Positions 52,434-64,000 of a DNA stretch of 64,000 bases are shown piece by piece (positions within the stretch are counted from its first letter, which is position 1; each line of letters opens with the position of its first letter). The notes beneath the pieces are model-generated. The model ran no database searches. It saw only the letters and a program-made list of their open reading frames with translations, and was not told the DNA's origin. Both the position numbers and the translations under genes were made by a program. The stretch covers positions 2,480,001-2,544,000 of the forward strand of contig JAPXFQ010000082.1 of the NCBI GenBank assembly GCA_028564705.1, read 5' to 3'. Origin of the DNA: Apricaphanius iberus. Lineage: Eukaryota; Chordata; Actinopteri; Cyprinodontiformes; Aphaniidae.

Positions 52434-52535
52434 ATGTTATTACCAAGCGCTCTTGTTTTCACTTTTTCTTGCCTTTTGGCCCCCCTGTTCCTCTGTTACC
52501 TGCCCCAAGTCTCTGCACAGAAGTCTGGATCGCGG
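52434..52535 (+). CDS. First coding exon of a secreted protein, candidate smoc1
   Basis: Starts at ATG 52434 and reads MLLPSALVFTF through to SAQKSGSR, 34 codons, with a donor CGG|gtgagt at 52536 and frame kept to the boundary. Residues 2-23 form a hydrophobic signal peptide with a likely cut between Ala-28 and Gln-29 (VSA-QKS). The frame extends upstream to 52212, but this Met puts the signal peptide at the N-terminus. No further exon is visible in the remaining 11.4 kb, implying a long first intron. SMOC1 lies a few genes beyond CCDC177 on human 14q24 and has a short first coding exon of this type; SUSD6 lies nearer in human but has a different N-terminus in my memory. The identity is inferred, not shown. 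Confidence 0.5.
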
Positions 52536-55500
52536 GTGAGTGTCTGCATGCGCACACTGCTTTTACAGATTTTACTTTATTGAATATTTCATTAGATTGT
52601 CAGCTTTTACTTGTGGGTTAAGGATTTTTAAAACTCTGTACATACAATTATAAATTAATAAAGTTGATAAATAGCTGAGACACAGTGCTTGGGACACAAA
52701 AGTGGTTGTGTTTTATGATGTGTAAAATCCCTTACAGTGAATTAATTCTTTACTGTAGTTGTTAGCAAAAACGAGTCAAAATCCGACTTCTATAACTTTA
52801 TGTCACCAGGTGAAAAGACAATTGACGCTAAACTGTATAATTGTTTTCTGCCAGCTCTCTAATAAATCAAATATTTACTATACAACCTGCAGCATTCTGT
52901 CTTCTCAGTAACATTTCAAGGTTGGAGCTTAAGAAAAGAGAGCGATCTTTGACCACTGCTCTCTTCGGGGTCACCCCACTGATTTTCTGAAAAGTTTGAT
53001 CAATTTTGTGTCTGGTGAATCATCTCCCTGCTGAGACACTTAGCGACGTGACGTTCAGCTTAATGATCTATTGGTAACTTCATATTTTAAAGACCCCATG
53101 GTGCCATCCACTCGAAGTTTTATTAAATTTTTTTTTTACAGTGCTTATCTACTATAAATATCACTGCACTTCAGTTTACAAGAAAAACGGGTATATTTCA
53201 TATCCAGAGAATGTCCACCAATATAATCTAATTATATATACAGTTTAAAAAAAAGATTTTGTATCACTAGTTACCTTTATTCAGAGTAACCAGATAGGAA
53301 ATGGGTCGAGAGAGAAGGGGGAATATGCGCGGCAAAATTGGGTGTTGAGGACTAATAGCTTCCTTAGATGGGAGTGCCACATGTCATCCCATAGAGACAG
53401 ATTTAAGTCAATCACATACATTCCAATTCGATCCTAGTGATAAAGCAATACAGTAAAATTCAGTTTATAATAATTGGTAAAAAAAAAGAAAAGGTAAATA
53501 ATAAAAAATAATAAAAATGACCACAAATCTAAAATTTCAAGTGAAAAATAAAGTTTTCTGAACTTATTGCTGAGTTTCCACATTTCAAGTATCGGTTCAT
53601 GGTTAACTAACCGATACCGATACAAGTAGATTAGAACGGTATCGGCCCAATATTGTTATAAAATTACCAATTCCTCCAGAACCAACAGGCAGACACTGAA
53701 TTGTGTTAAGTTTGTAATTTTGTAGCAATCAGCTCTTCCTCTAAAAGGGAAAACCAAGCCGTCAGCATCACAGGCCTTCCAAAGTTCTCAAGATCTGATT
53801 TTACACATATTCATCTGTTGTTTCTAACCCCAAACCCATGGAGTATTCGTTGCCAAGGTGCTCAACCTTAGTGCCATCTGGCCAAACAAAATTCCATGTG
53901 TTTCCATTTGTGATGGTAGGATGTAACATGACCCCCCCCCTTCCCACTTAACTGCGTGTGTCCAAATTAAAATGAGATTTTTCCAATCTTTTTAGTTTAA
54001 GATTGTATTACTGCAGTAACTAAGACTTTTCTTACATCAATTATATCTACCAATAAATGTTTTATTACACTCTATTTTTTTTGAATAAAAATGATTGTAT
54101 TATCCTTTTTGGAGTGAGTGTTTTTGTTTCTTTAGTATTCTCCAGTTTTTTTTTTTTTTGAGACTGTCAGTAGAATTGGCATCTGGGAATAAATTCAAGG
54201 TCCTTCCAACCTCAGTCATAATATTTTGGTAGGATTAGACAAATGAAATGGTTTTTCTGACGGCCTTGTCAGGTGAAAAAAAATACGCTCTTGGATCCAG
54301 ACGCACTTTGGAGGATTCGGAGTTTCAGCTTTCACATTTTTTTTTTGTTGCTTCCCCCCCTTCAGTTGTTCTGAACCTGTTTGACTCACTAGCTTTAAAG
54401 GAGCTTTTTCAGTTCTTATCTAAATGTTATTTAGAATGAAAATAGGACTCCATGCTGAATTTTTGTCCTGCAGTTGGCTTTAATCTGGAAACTGGCTCAA
54501 AAAATTGTGTAATCCATCTAAGTGAGTAATGAGAAACAGCAACTCCAGACCCGATTCTTCTCCAACCAGGTGGATTATGAGGAACTCAAATCCAGGAAAA
54601 AAGGTTTACTTTTTTTGTTTTACTGCATCTATGTCAGAGCAATCAGAGAAACTGAGGTGTTGTCTGCTCAGAAAGGTCCTTTTCTTCCCCCCCCCCACTC
54701 CACAGCATCCCTGTTCCTGTTGCCTCCTTCTTTTCTCAGACAGATCTAATTCACTGTTGTGTCTCCTGGTATTGCTTATTCCCCTCTCCCCTCTCCCACA
54801 CACTGCTCTGCTTGTTCCCCCCTTCTGTGTTCTTTAGTTCCTTTCCAAATACCCATGGCACCGCTGAAGGCAAAGAGGGAAATAAGTGATGCGAACTGGA
54901 GAGGACCGGTATTGTTTCGGTTTTCTGATGCGCTGTAATATTTGCGGTTGAGGGGGAAGATGACTCACGGCAGGGGGTGAATATGTAATGCCCCCTCGCA
55001 TACTGGAACTGTTTCACAATGTCTTTGAAACCTCCTTGCATACTAAATGTACTGAGGTCTGTGGGAATGTGCACAAGTTATACTTTGTCCATCTATGTTA
55101 CTCATCTATGTCATATTTTTATATATTTAGAGTTAGGCTCAGCTGTAAAAAGGTTTGGTTGCTTATAGCACCTTAAATGACTTGGAATTCAGCATGGTTT
55201 TATCATTTCATCATGAGACTAATAAGCTGGCCAGTCTTTCTATGATTAACTGAACCATATTGTTGCAACTTAGTTGTTGTCTTCAGACAGAGAGATTCTC
55301 TTATGCCTAGGTTTAGGCAAACGTCTCTAACCACACTGCAATCAGCTCGACAACAAAAGAAGAAGAAAAAAACAACAACCCACAAGTAGCTAGGTTTATT
55401 TTGGGTCATTATGTAAGTTCCACTTAGAAATGGTAGGGTATGAAGAAAATTCCCTGCCATAATACAGAGAGAACATATCAAACATCCACACGTGTATTTT

Positions 55501-57179
55501 CCCTCCACGAGCGCTTGTTAACGGTTTCTATCAACTTGCACACATACACATTTAACGCCAAAAGAAGTCACTCAAGATATCAAGAAGAGAGCTCTGAAGC
55601 TGCACAAGTCTGGTTCATCCAAGATGATGTAGCCTCGAGTAAAAACACCAAAATGTTTAAAACACAAATCTCTAATATCATATTAATGCTTTTGTAAAAA
55701 AAAAAAATTCCCAGTGCTGCGGAAAAATATAAATAAACAGCTAAATGTAGTAATACCTTTACCAAATACATCATTAATACCTTTTACATGCAGACTATAG
55801 TATCTCTAGCTATCCTTCTCTTTACTTTAACACAAGTGCAATAAACATGCATATTAGTATATCAATTAGTCTGAGTACTTGATTAGGTTCTTTACAGATA
55901 TGCTGCTCAGACATTAATGTTACCTACAATAATTCTTGAGAGTCCTGTTGTTTTCATTCTATGATTGTTTTTTTTTGTGACCAGATATATTTCCAAGCAG
56001 CCAAATGTATCTTTCTTGTATGCAAACAGGCAAGTGTAGTAGTACGGTTGTACTACACTTATGCAGTATATATGTGCCACAGAGATCTAGGTCACTGCCG
56101 ACACTCTCTCTGGCATCTCGCTAAAACATCTTTAAACACTATGATGTAAAATTGTAGTTTCTTTTTTTTTTTTTTACTGTAGCTATTTAAAGTTTTACAT
56201 ACATTCATACTGTGAGGTATATAATACAGTATCGGTTTACATATGAAGGCTTAAGTAAATCAGATGTCTAATTTCTTAAAAAAAAACACATTTCTGTTCA
56301 CGGTTGGCAAAAGAGACTCACTTTTCTCTCAAAGTGTATGATAATGAAATCTTAAAAAGGGAATTTAAAAAGAAGAATTGCCAAAAATCTATTATGCTCA
56401 TAAACGTATACCATGTTTCATTAAGAAATCAAATTTATAATATATTTCTGTGATATTTTATCTGTAAAAGCTGATGAAATAGTTTGCTCTGGGCAATGTT
56501 TATGTCAGAAATGGCTCTGGTTAAAGTCGTGGTTACTTCAAAGTGTCCTTTATTGCTTTTTGCACTGTGTTCATAAAGTTGGGGGAGGGAGGACTATTTG
56601 ATTAATGATTTAAGTTAACCTGTCACATGAGTACCTGAAAATAATATATTTTTTTTTTTTTAAACCTGAGTAACAGGGGTTTGCAGACTAGCGAGACAGA
56701 TGGTGGACAGGCACCACATTTCTAAATTCATATTCTCAATCCTCATCATCATATCAATCTGTTAATGCTTGACAACATCAACAAGGACTCATAAACCCAC
56801 TGAAAAGCACAGATAAATAGCCTGGCCTGGGTGGCAGGGCAGCCAGGAATGCATGCCTTCATGTTGGGAGAGTAGAGCCACATTTCAGCAGGAAAGCTTT
56901 TTTTTATTGCTGTGATGTTGATCACAGCCTTGGTGCAGGTGTGAGTGGTCTGCATCTGTGTGCTGAGGGATGTAATGTGCATGTGTATGGTCAGCCTGTG
57001 ACTTTAATTAAGCTAACAGCACACAGGTCTAGTTTTTATTGAAATTCAAAAAAGTGTAAGTGATTCTGAAGATAAAAACAGGCCTCAAGGCCATAAGACA
57101 GATGTCTTATTATATAAGCAGCACCTTTTTACTCTGCTTATGAAATGAGGATCTCTTTACATTTCTTGATTCAAAATGC
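52536..57179 (+). other. Probable first intron of the gene starting at 52434, left part
   Basis: Intronic if the exon call is right. Mostly A/T-rich with a degenerate MITE at 53440-53655. The segment 54840-55060 (gatgcgaactggagaggacc, gatgactcacggcaggg) looks non-repetitive. No exon recognised. Confidence 0.45.
53440..53655 (+). mobile_element. hAT-type MITE, copy E, degenerate
   Basis: Ends aaccgataccgatacaagta / gaacggtatcggccc and the middle caagtgaaaaataaagtttt parallel copies A-D. Both termini are eroded. Confidence 0.5.
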
Positions 57180-58640
57180 AGAGCTGTGTAAATTATTAGG
57201 CAGATGTATTATAAATAAACTGCCTTCTGCTATAGCAAAACATTTCAAATTTTGACTCATCAGTACCATTTTTCTGCACCTCAGTTCTAAACGAGCTGTT
57301 AGACAGCTGCAGTACATCCAGAACGCTGCTGCTCGAGTCCTGACAAGAACCAGGAAGTACGACCATATTAGTCCAGTGCTCCGGTCTCTGCACTGGCTTC
57401 CTGTCGCTCAGAGAATATAATTTAAAACAGCTCTGCTTGTGTACAAGTCTTTTCATGGTTTGGCACCAAAGTACATGTCTGACATGTTAGAGACATATGA
57501 ACCATCTCGGGCCCTGAGAACTTCAGGGAGGGGTCTCCTGGTGGTTCCCAGGGTCAACAATAAACACGGTTAGGCTGCATTTCAGTTTCAGGCAGCTAAA
57601 ATCTGGAACAGTCTTCATGAGGATGTGAGACAAGCCTAAACTCTAACAATATTTAAATACAAGCTGAAAACAGTTATTTTTACCCGTGCATATATGACAA
57701 TTGAAAGTATTTTATCTGCACTCTTGCTTTTTATTGTAATTAGCCATTTTTTAAGTTGATGTTTTTTTTCTGTTTATCTGTTTTCTTAATTTATGCCACT
57801 GTGAAGAGCTTTGAATTGCCTTGTGTATGAATTGTTCTCTACAAATAAACTTGCCTTGCCTTTTCATGCAGACTTGAGTGGCTTTGCCTTGTTTCCGTGT
57901 CCGATGTACATCTTTTTGGCTGCTTCTTTTCCATGAAGACCATTTTTGACGAGACTTCTCAGAAAACTAGATGGGTGTATCTGGGTCCCACTGGTTTCTG
58001 CCAGTTCTGAGCTGATGGTACTGCTGGACATCTTCCGATTTAAATAGGGAATAAGCTTGAAGTGTCTTGCATCTGCTGCAAGTTTCCTTCGCTGACCACT
58101 GCGTCTACGATTCTCAACATTGCCATTTTCTTTGTACTTCTTCAAAAGAGCTTGAGAAGAAAATCTTGAAACCCCAGTATGTTCTGATATCTTTGTCTGG
58201 GATAGACTTTACTAATGCAGTGTAACTGTCTTGTGTCTTGTTGCTGTGCTCAATCTGGCATTGACATAAAACTATCTAATAGAACCTCACCTTCGTAGCA
58301 GAGTTTGGCTGTTCCTCACCCAGTTTTAAGCCTCCTACAGAGCTGTTTCATTTGTAGTTAATGACTGTGTTTTAAGCTATGTGCAAACCTGTTTGGTATA
58401 ATTGGTTGATCATACACCTGACTACAATCCTACAAGATCCCTGACTTTGTGCAAGTGTACCTACATTGCATTGATGCTGGTTTAAGGCAAAAGGTAGTAA
58501 CATAAAATATTTTTATTTTGTTTACTGAATTTGCATTTTTAAATTGGCTAGAATAAACAATCGATATTTATATTTCTGTAATTATTCTTTGTTTACAGCA
58601 TCTTTTCATAACTGCCTAAATCTTTTGCTCAGTACCTTAA
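57180..58640 (-). mobile_element. Tc1-like element (third family), copy 2, split by an L2 LINE
   Basis: Left part 57180-57267 and right part 57861-58640 align with 38325-39220. The - strand frame at 57864-58145 is the N-terminal HTH region of a Tc1-like transposase: KYKENGNVENRRRSGQ, LNRKMSSSTISSELAETSGT and SLVKNGLHGKEAAKK. The catalytic half is not present as an open frame. The right end reads (on the - strand) ctgagcaaaagatttaggca, a Tc1 terminal repeat of this family. Confidence 0.75.
57268..57860 (+). pseudogene. L2-type LINE 3' fragment, nested in the Tc1-like element
   Basis: Frame pieces LQYIQNAAARVLTRTRKYDH, ISPVLRSLHWLPVAQRI and FKTALLVYKSFHGLAPKYM, interrupted by stops, are the C-terminal region of an L2-clade reverse transcriptase. 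The tail cttgccttgcc (57850-57860) is typical of this LINE group. About 45 bp of the Tc1 element seem lost at the insertion point compared with copy 1. Confidence 0.8.
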
Positions 58641-58684
58641 ATCCATCCATCCATCCATCCATCCATCCATCCATCCATCCATCC
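58641..58684. repeat. (ATCC)11 microsatellite
   Basis: Perfect run at the edge of the Tc1-like element and the start of the next repeat. Confidence 0.95.
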
Positions 58685-59200
58685 TTTCAATCTAGGATTG
58701 TGTCACAGGGCAGCAGCTTAAGCATAGAGGTCCTGTCTTCTCTCTTCCCAGCTAATTGAGCCAGCTCCTAAGGCGGAATCCCAGGTCAGCTGAGAAACAT
58801 AATTCCCCCCTTTGGGTCCTGGGTCCTCCTTTGAATGTCCTTGTGGGACTTCCCTGTAGCAACTCACGAGGGAGGCGTCCAGGAGCCATCTTAACCAGAT
58901 GTCCAAGCCACCCTGGCTGACTCCTTTCGATGTGGATGAGCAGTGGCTCTATTCTGAGCCCCTCCCTGATTAACTTCTCACCCTACCTCTAAGGGAGAGA
59001 CCATGTGGAGAAAAGTTACTTCAGCTACTTGTATCTGTGATCCGCTTCTTTCAGTCACTATCCACAACTATAGATGTAGGACAGAAACGTAGATTGTCTG
59101 GTAAATCAAGTGCTTCACCTTCTGGCTCATCTTTCTCTTGTCCACCACAGACTTGTACGCCGCACATCGGCAGATTTCTCTCCAATTTGCCTAGAGGTCT
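58685..59200. repeat. Dispersed fish repeat, family uncertain
   Basis: Phrases such as gagccatcttaaccagatgt, gtggatgagcagtggctcta, ttctcaccctacctctaagg and agagac are seen in common fish repeats. No frame longer than noise. Confidence 0.45.
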
Positions 59201-59289
59201 CCTGCTCTATTTTTCCCTCATCAACAAGACTCAGAGAAACATGTATTACTCCCCTTGGAGTAGGGCTTCACTCATGACCCAGGACCAAA

Positions 59290-59600
59290 GCCTAGTAAAT
59301 ATTTATTTGTCACCAACATGGCTCTCACACATATTAACTGAGATAGTCATTTTATACTTCTCTGTTTGTGTGTCAGTGTCGCAAATAAATTCCTCACCAG
59401 GACAGCAGGGAGTGCAAACCTATTCTGGTGGGATTGCCTACCATAGCGATGATGTCTCTGGTCTACAACAATTTATTTTCTTCAGCTTGTAAATGCAATT
59501 CCACTCAAAGAGAAAGGGCAGAAAAAGCTTTTTACTAGGACTGCGGCTCATTGAATACTCTAAAAATGCATGTAAACAAACACAGTGGTCTGTTTTGTGT
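59290..59600. repeat. Dispersed repeat, copy 3
   Basis: Shares its first half with 45105-45330 and its last part with 48055-48250, so it is the longest of the three copies. Class unknown. Confidence 0.5.
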
Positions 59601-59829
59601 TTTCTACATATCCTGATGTTCAAATTCACCAAAGAACCATATCAGATAAACTGCCCTCTTTTAATATAAAGTATCTTGTACCCAAAAGCTGCACTGAATA
59701 CTAATTGTATCAAATGTAGAGCACCATTCTGATGAAATGATCTTTGGCTGATGTGGGGTTGACAAAACACAGATGTGCGCTATCTAAAGATACAAAACAT
59801 TAAATAGAATAGATGAATCAATAGCCCTT

Positions 59830-62800
59830 CCTATTTCAAAATGGGAGATGGACTTGTCCATCTCAATTGACCAAAACCTCTGGTCTCAAATTTCATTAAG
59901 AACCTTTAAATTTCTTAAAAATCCTAATCTACGATTAATACAATATAAAATCCTTCATAGAGTGCATTATACAGGGCAACGGATGTTCAAGATGGGTTAT
60001 ACGCCGTCTGATACCTGTTTACAATGTACAAGCAATCTACCAGACAATTATATTCATGCTCTTTGGTTCTGCCCACCTGTTAAGAAATATTGGTACCAGA
60101 TATGTGAAGATCTATCAAAGTGTCTGAAATGTAATATCACACCTGCTCCCACAGTTTGCTTGCTGGGAAATGTAGATGAAGTTACCATGGATACAAAGTC
60201 TATGCAATTATTTTACATCGCCTTATGCATCGCTAAGAAAAATATCCTCTTGAACTGGAAAAATAAAAATACTCTGAATATTAATCAATATAGAGATCTC
60301 CTTCTGGATTACATTGGTCTAGAAACGGCATCTGCCTCCACATCTGATCAATCTTTCTGGTCACCCTTGATCAGTTCCATCACCTAGTGGGGTCGGGCCC
60401 TTGATTCCGTTCTGTGGGACACGGTTGCCGATGTGGAGCTTAAGGGTTGGTGGTGACTGCAGGGAGGTCCTTGGGGGTGGGTCCGCTTGCGGTTGGGGCA
60501 GTAGGTGCCGTGACTCTCGCCTGGGGTGGGACTTTGGGGGCTTTGTGTGGTGACTCCTAGTGGCTGCATGCGGCGCCTTAGAGGGGTCGTGCTGGCGGAG
60601 ACGGGTTACTGGCCTGGTGCTGTGCTGCTCTGGGAGGGTCTGGGCTGGGCCTGGGGCTCGGGGTTCTGGGGCGGCGTGCCCCCCGGCTTGGGCCCTGGCT
60701 GGGGCTTGGCCGGGGGAGGGGCGCTGCCATCGGTGCCGGCTGGGGGGGGGGCTGTGGTCGGCCGGTGGTTGGCGGGCACTGCTGCCTTTTCCATCTCCCC
60801 GGGCTGGTTCTTGTCGCTTGCTCCCCGGTGGCCCCTTGCCGCGTCCGGGCGTCGGCGAGAGGCCGCGGCGGGTGGCCGGCATCTCCGGGCCCGATCGGCT
60901 ATATTGACACTGGACATGGCTCCTTCATTCTACCATTCACAAGGCCTTGGGACGTGGGTACGTCACTGGGGTGCGGGATGGAGCTTCCGTCTTCGCTACC
61001 CGGTGGCGGCCTGGGTCCCGATTTTATTGAGCAACTTAGACACTTACACTTGCAACATTTACATGGAACGCACATGTAGGGACCTGGCGGTGTGGCGCAT
61101 TGGCGCTGGGGGCGGGACCCCTCATGGGGGGCCCCCTATAGGGGCCCGTTGTGGGGGCCTCGCCTGTGGTGCCGGCACCCACTGTTTAAACGCATCTAGA
61201 CACTGAGGGCCCGGGGGGGGAGATGGGGGTACCCGGCAGTATTCCCATGTCCCACCCCTCTGTTTTAAGTGCACATTAGAACAACACGCAACAACACCAC
61301 ATTGAGCGGGGGGAGAGAGGCTGGGGGGTCTTTCCACACCCCTGTTCGTTGGACCATCGGGGTCGGAGCCCGGATAGAACATCAGGCCGTCTGGTCGGGG
61401 TCCTGGGCTGGTGGGCTGCTCTTGCCGGTGTGGGGGCCTTGGGGTCTGCTTGTCCCCGTCCTGGTGGGCAAAGGGGTCTGTCTCCTGGGTGCAGGGGCAG
61501 GGTTCTCTATTGGGGCGTCTGTCCCTGGGCCTGGGAGTATGGAGTATAGTGTACGTATGGGGGTATGAATGAGTGTATAGGTCCTTTTTTCGTATGTCCT
61601 GTATTTGTAAGAATGTGTACGCATGAGAGGGAGGGTACGTATGAGTGTCTCTGTCTGTCTATGTCTACCTGTCAGGTTGGGTGTTTGGCTGCTCTCTGGC
61701 CTGATGCATCTTCTTCCTCCCCGTCGGTGATGGTTGCTCCTGCCCGCTGGTTGAGATGGCTCTCGATGCTGGGGCGGGGGTCCGGTTGCGGCCCGGCTCT
61801 GTCCTGGTGCATGTCGGGCGGGTCCTGGGTGGTCCGGTGTGTCGGGCGGCCGCTGTTTCGGGCCGACGTCCTCCTTGGATTGACTGGGGCACCTCTTATG
61901 GGGGTGCCGGGGTTGTAGAATAGGTTGGTGCCGTCCGGTGGATCGGTGGGGACCGTGCCTGGCGCCCAGGCCTCCTGCCGGTTCCAGGACTTCTGCTGGC
62001 TGGTCTGTTCACCTGGTGGGGCTGTCCGGCATTGGCTGGGCCCCTGATCTTGGCGCCCTACGTGGGGCGGGATCTGGACCCGGGAGCTGGAAGATCTGGA
62101 TGTCCAGGTGCCGGCTGGGCGCGGCCTGGGGAGGGCGTACATCCGCTGTGGCTCTTGCTGTGGCTCCCTGGCGTGTGGGTGTGTGGGGGCGGGCCGGGTT
62201 GTTGGCGATGGGTATTGGTCCGGGGTGGCGGCGGCGTGTGTTGTCCGTCGGTTGGCTGCGGGTCCCCCTTGCCTGCGGCGGCGGGGGGGGCCCTTGTCGG
62301 CTGGTCCCTGGTTGGGGCCCCGCTGGGGGGCGGGGTGCCCCTGGTCCCCGTGGCCTCCGGATCCTGATCCGGGCCCGCCCTGGCGTAGCCGGTTTCCGGC
62401 GGAGCCCGTGGGCTCGTCACTGCGATCTCTCGGGCCCCAGCATTGCGGCTGGTGGGTGTTCCCCTGGGGCTTCCATCTGTTCCTCTCTTGGTGGGTGATC
62501 GACCCTGCGCTGATCCGCCTGTGGCCTCTGTACTCTGTGGGACCCTGGATGCATACATCTCCTGCCTCTTCCATGTCTGTGTCGATTCCTGTAGGACGGA
62601 TTGACGGTTCCTTACACCAGCTATCAATCACTTGCATGGGGAAACCTTATTCCGACCTGCATGCTCGCACACACACATAGGTGTGGGGACATTGGTGTGG
62701 ACGGGCATATCTTAAGCTGAGGTTATCATCATTAGTTAGTTGTTCACAGGAGCTTACCAGAAACATTTGTATTATGTTCATTAATCCATGCTTGTGTGTA

Positions 62801-63095
62801 GTGAATGTGTAATTCTTAGTTTATTCTACTAGATCCGAACTATTGGTTTGGTTCTGTACAGTTTGTTGTTTTTGTTTTTTATTACTGTTTCTCTGCCGTC
62901 CGGCAGAGGTGGAGGACTGGGATGTTTTCTTGTGTTCTTTGTTTGCCTCCCTGTCTTGTGTCGTCAGTTCGCGCCTCTGTTGGTCCGGTTTCTTTTCTTC
63001 ACCTTCTTCCTTTCTCCCTTCTTGTCTCGGTTTAGTGTCCATGACGTCAGGAAATTGAACCCACAGTAATCACTAATAAAGATTTTTCATACATA
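59830..63095 (+). mobile_element. L1/Tx1-type LINE, 5'-truncated, with long G-rich 3' UTR
   Basis: Begins inside ORF2 (EMDLSISIDQNLW). The ORF2 end at 59848-60387 contains the reverse-transcriptase zinc-binding motif C-x2-C-x9-H-x4-C (CLQC...HALWFC) and ends IT*. The 3' UTR (60390-62660) is very G-rich on this strand, with many GGGG runs. It continues to an AATAAA at 63075-63080. An 8-bp perfect stem CTCTGCCG/CGGCAGAG at 62891-62908 may be a 3' recognition hairpin. The long frames inside the 3' UTR on either strand are composition artefacts. No target duplication was found. Confidence 0.8.
62891..62908 (+). repeat. Perfect 8-bp stem near the LINE 3' end
   Basis: CTCTGCCG at 62891-62898 and CGGCAGAG at 62901-62908 with a 2-nt centre. 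3' hairpins serve as template recognition sites in some LINEs. Confidence 0.7.
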
Positions 63096-63099
63096 TACA

Positions 63100-64000
63100 T
63101 CAAGTGGCGTACTACAGCGAAGCTGTAATACTCTGCTTGGGAAAGTAAAACTGTTGGGCTCGTACTGGGTACTCAGACACCAATTCTGAGTAGCATACTG
63201 CTAGACAGGACACGATAAAAAAAATAATAAAAAAAATAAAAAAGATGTGTGCTCTCCGTTGCATTTGACGGATAGTTAAGAACTTGGGCTATAAGTCCTT
63301 GCGTGAGTGACAGATGGCCCTTGCGTTGACAGATAATGGCGTTGCGTGTCTCTTCACATCAGAAGACAGCGTAGTATAAATTAGGCTTTACTGATGTTGT
63401 CATGGAGTGTGTGTTTTGAATTGGTCCATTCCAGTTTAGGAGTCCATCTGCAATGAATATTATTGCAGCTCTTCGGTCGTCCGTATCATAAATCTGAGCA
63501 GCATATGCAACCTTCCATTCAGGTTCCTTGGCTAGCTGTTTTCCGGTCCTAAAAATTGTTGCTTGGACAACTTTTCTGTTTTTTGGCAAATATGATTGAT
63601 TTTCATTCTCTGATACTCAGCATGCCGATTAAGTTTTTTGCTATGGCCATCAATTATAATGTTAGACTTCCTCTTATGACCTTAAGATCTCTTTCATCAG
63701 CAAGGGTAATATCCTTGCAACCTGGTTGGCATTTCCCTCAGCGAAAACTTCCACACTTTGTTTGCAAGCAACCCCAATCCTATCCCATCTCTAGTTGTCT
63801 AAAAGGTTTTTGTCTGTAACTAATCTGTTGGTTTTATGGAGGTAGCTGATGTCTTGACTACTTGATGAATGCATTAGCAATCTGCTTGGATTTAACTCTT
63901 CATACCTAACAACAGCTGTTCTCATTGATCTTGCAAAATGTGTCTTTGACATGTTGGCTGAGAAAACACAATCTTCAAACAGTACAAGGTTTGTTTCGCC
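63100..64000 (-). other. Unrecognised decayed coding-like DNA at the window edge
   Basis: On the - strand, short frames follow one another: MSKTHFARSMRTAVVRYEEL and further right-to-left NRKVVQATIFRTGKQLAKEP, then WKVAYAAQIYDTDDRRAAII. They are broken by stops and frame changes. I do not recognise the protein. It may be a transposon-encoded or retro-copied fragment that extends beyond the window. A/T-run at 63210-63245. Confidence 0.3.

Noticed and set aside
58641..58684. CRISPR-like or tandem array
   Set aside because: A simple ATCC microsatellite in a vertebrate genome with no spacers.
60361..61206. Overlapping 170-230-codon frames on both strands
   Set aside because: Same G-rich LINE 3' UTR; no domain or family resemblance.
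61672..62637. 321-codon open frame on the - strand
   Set aside because: It lies antisense to the G-rich 3' UTR of the L1/Tx1-type LINE. Pro/Arg/Gly/Thr-rich composition and several equally open overlapping frames show a composition artefact.

Overview
The window is teleost fish genomic DNA, probably from a percomorph-type species, although the species cannot be fixed from sequence alone. Three things support this: split genes with vertebrate splice sites, two recognisable vertebrate genes in the same order and orientation as on human chromosome 14q24 (recalled from established knowledge), and a typical fish repeat load (several Tc1-like families, hAT-type MITEs, and RTE, L2, Rex1/CR1-like and L1/Tx1-type LINE remnants, plus many microsatellites). 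There are no operons, CRISPR arrays or prokaryotic features.

Layout. 1-18.4 kb: a complete plekhd1 gene on the + strand. I assembled 13 coding exons from splice sites and protein continuity. All phases join and give 512 codons, close to the human protein length as I remember it (about 506). Its introns hold nested transposons, the clearest being a 1,005-bp element with 16-bp terminal inverted repeats inside a Tc1-like relic in intron 8. 18.4-27.9 kb: intergenic DNA with a further inverted-repeat transposon, a 171-nt tract made only of G and T, Tc1 debris and a 41-bp-stem hairpin. 27.9-31.2 kb: ccdc177 on the - strand, an uninterrupted 842-codon coding exon with a probable upstream non-coding exon. 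It is tail-to-tail with plekhd1. 31.2-52 kb: a gene-poor interval with a foldback element carrying a nested hAT MITE, Tc1 relics, a 5'-truncated and internally deleted RTE LINE, and some unique A/T-site-rich stretches that could be regulatory. 52.4 kb: one probable first coding exon of a secreted protein on the + strand, ending in a good donor. Its signal peptide and the human gene order make smoc1 the best candidate, but only 34 codons are visible. 52.5-64 kb: probably the first intron of that gene. It holds a Tc1-like element split by an L2 LINE, an L1/Tx1-type LINE 3' end with a very G-rich 3' UTR of about 2.2 kb, and unrecognised decayed coding-like sequence at the right edge.

How the genes relate. 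plekhd1 (PH domain plus coiled coil) and ccdc177 (long charged coiled coil) are neighbours by conserved vertebrate synteny. Nothing in the sequence shows that they act in one pathway. I found no convincing new molecular system. The best leads for novelty are the 7093-8097 and 20205-21462 transposons, the pure G/T tract and the foldback element.
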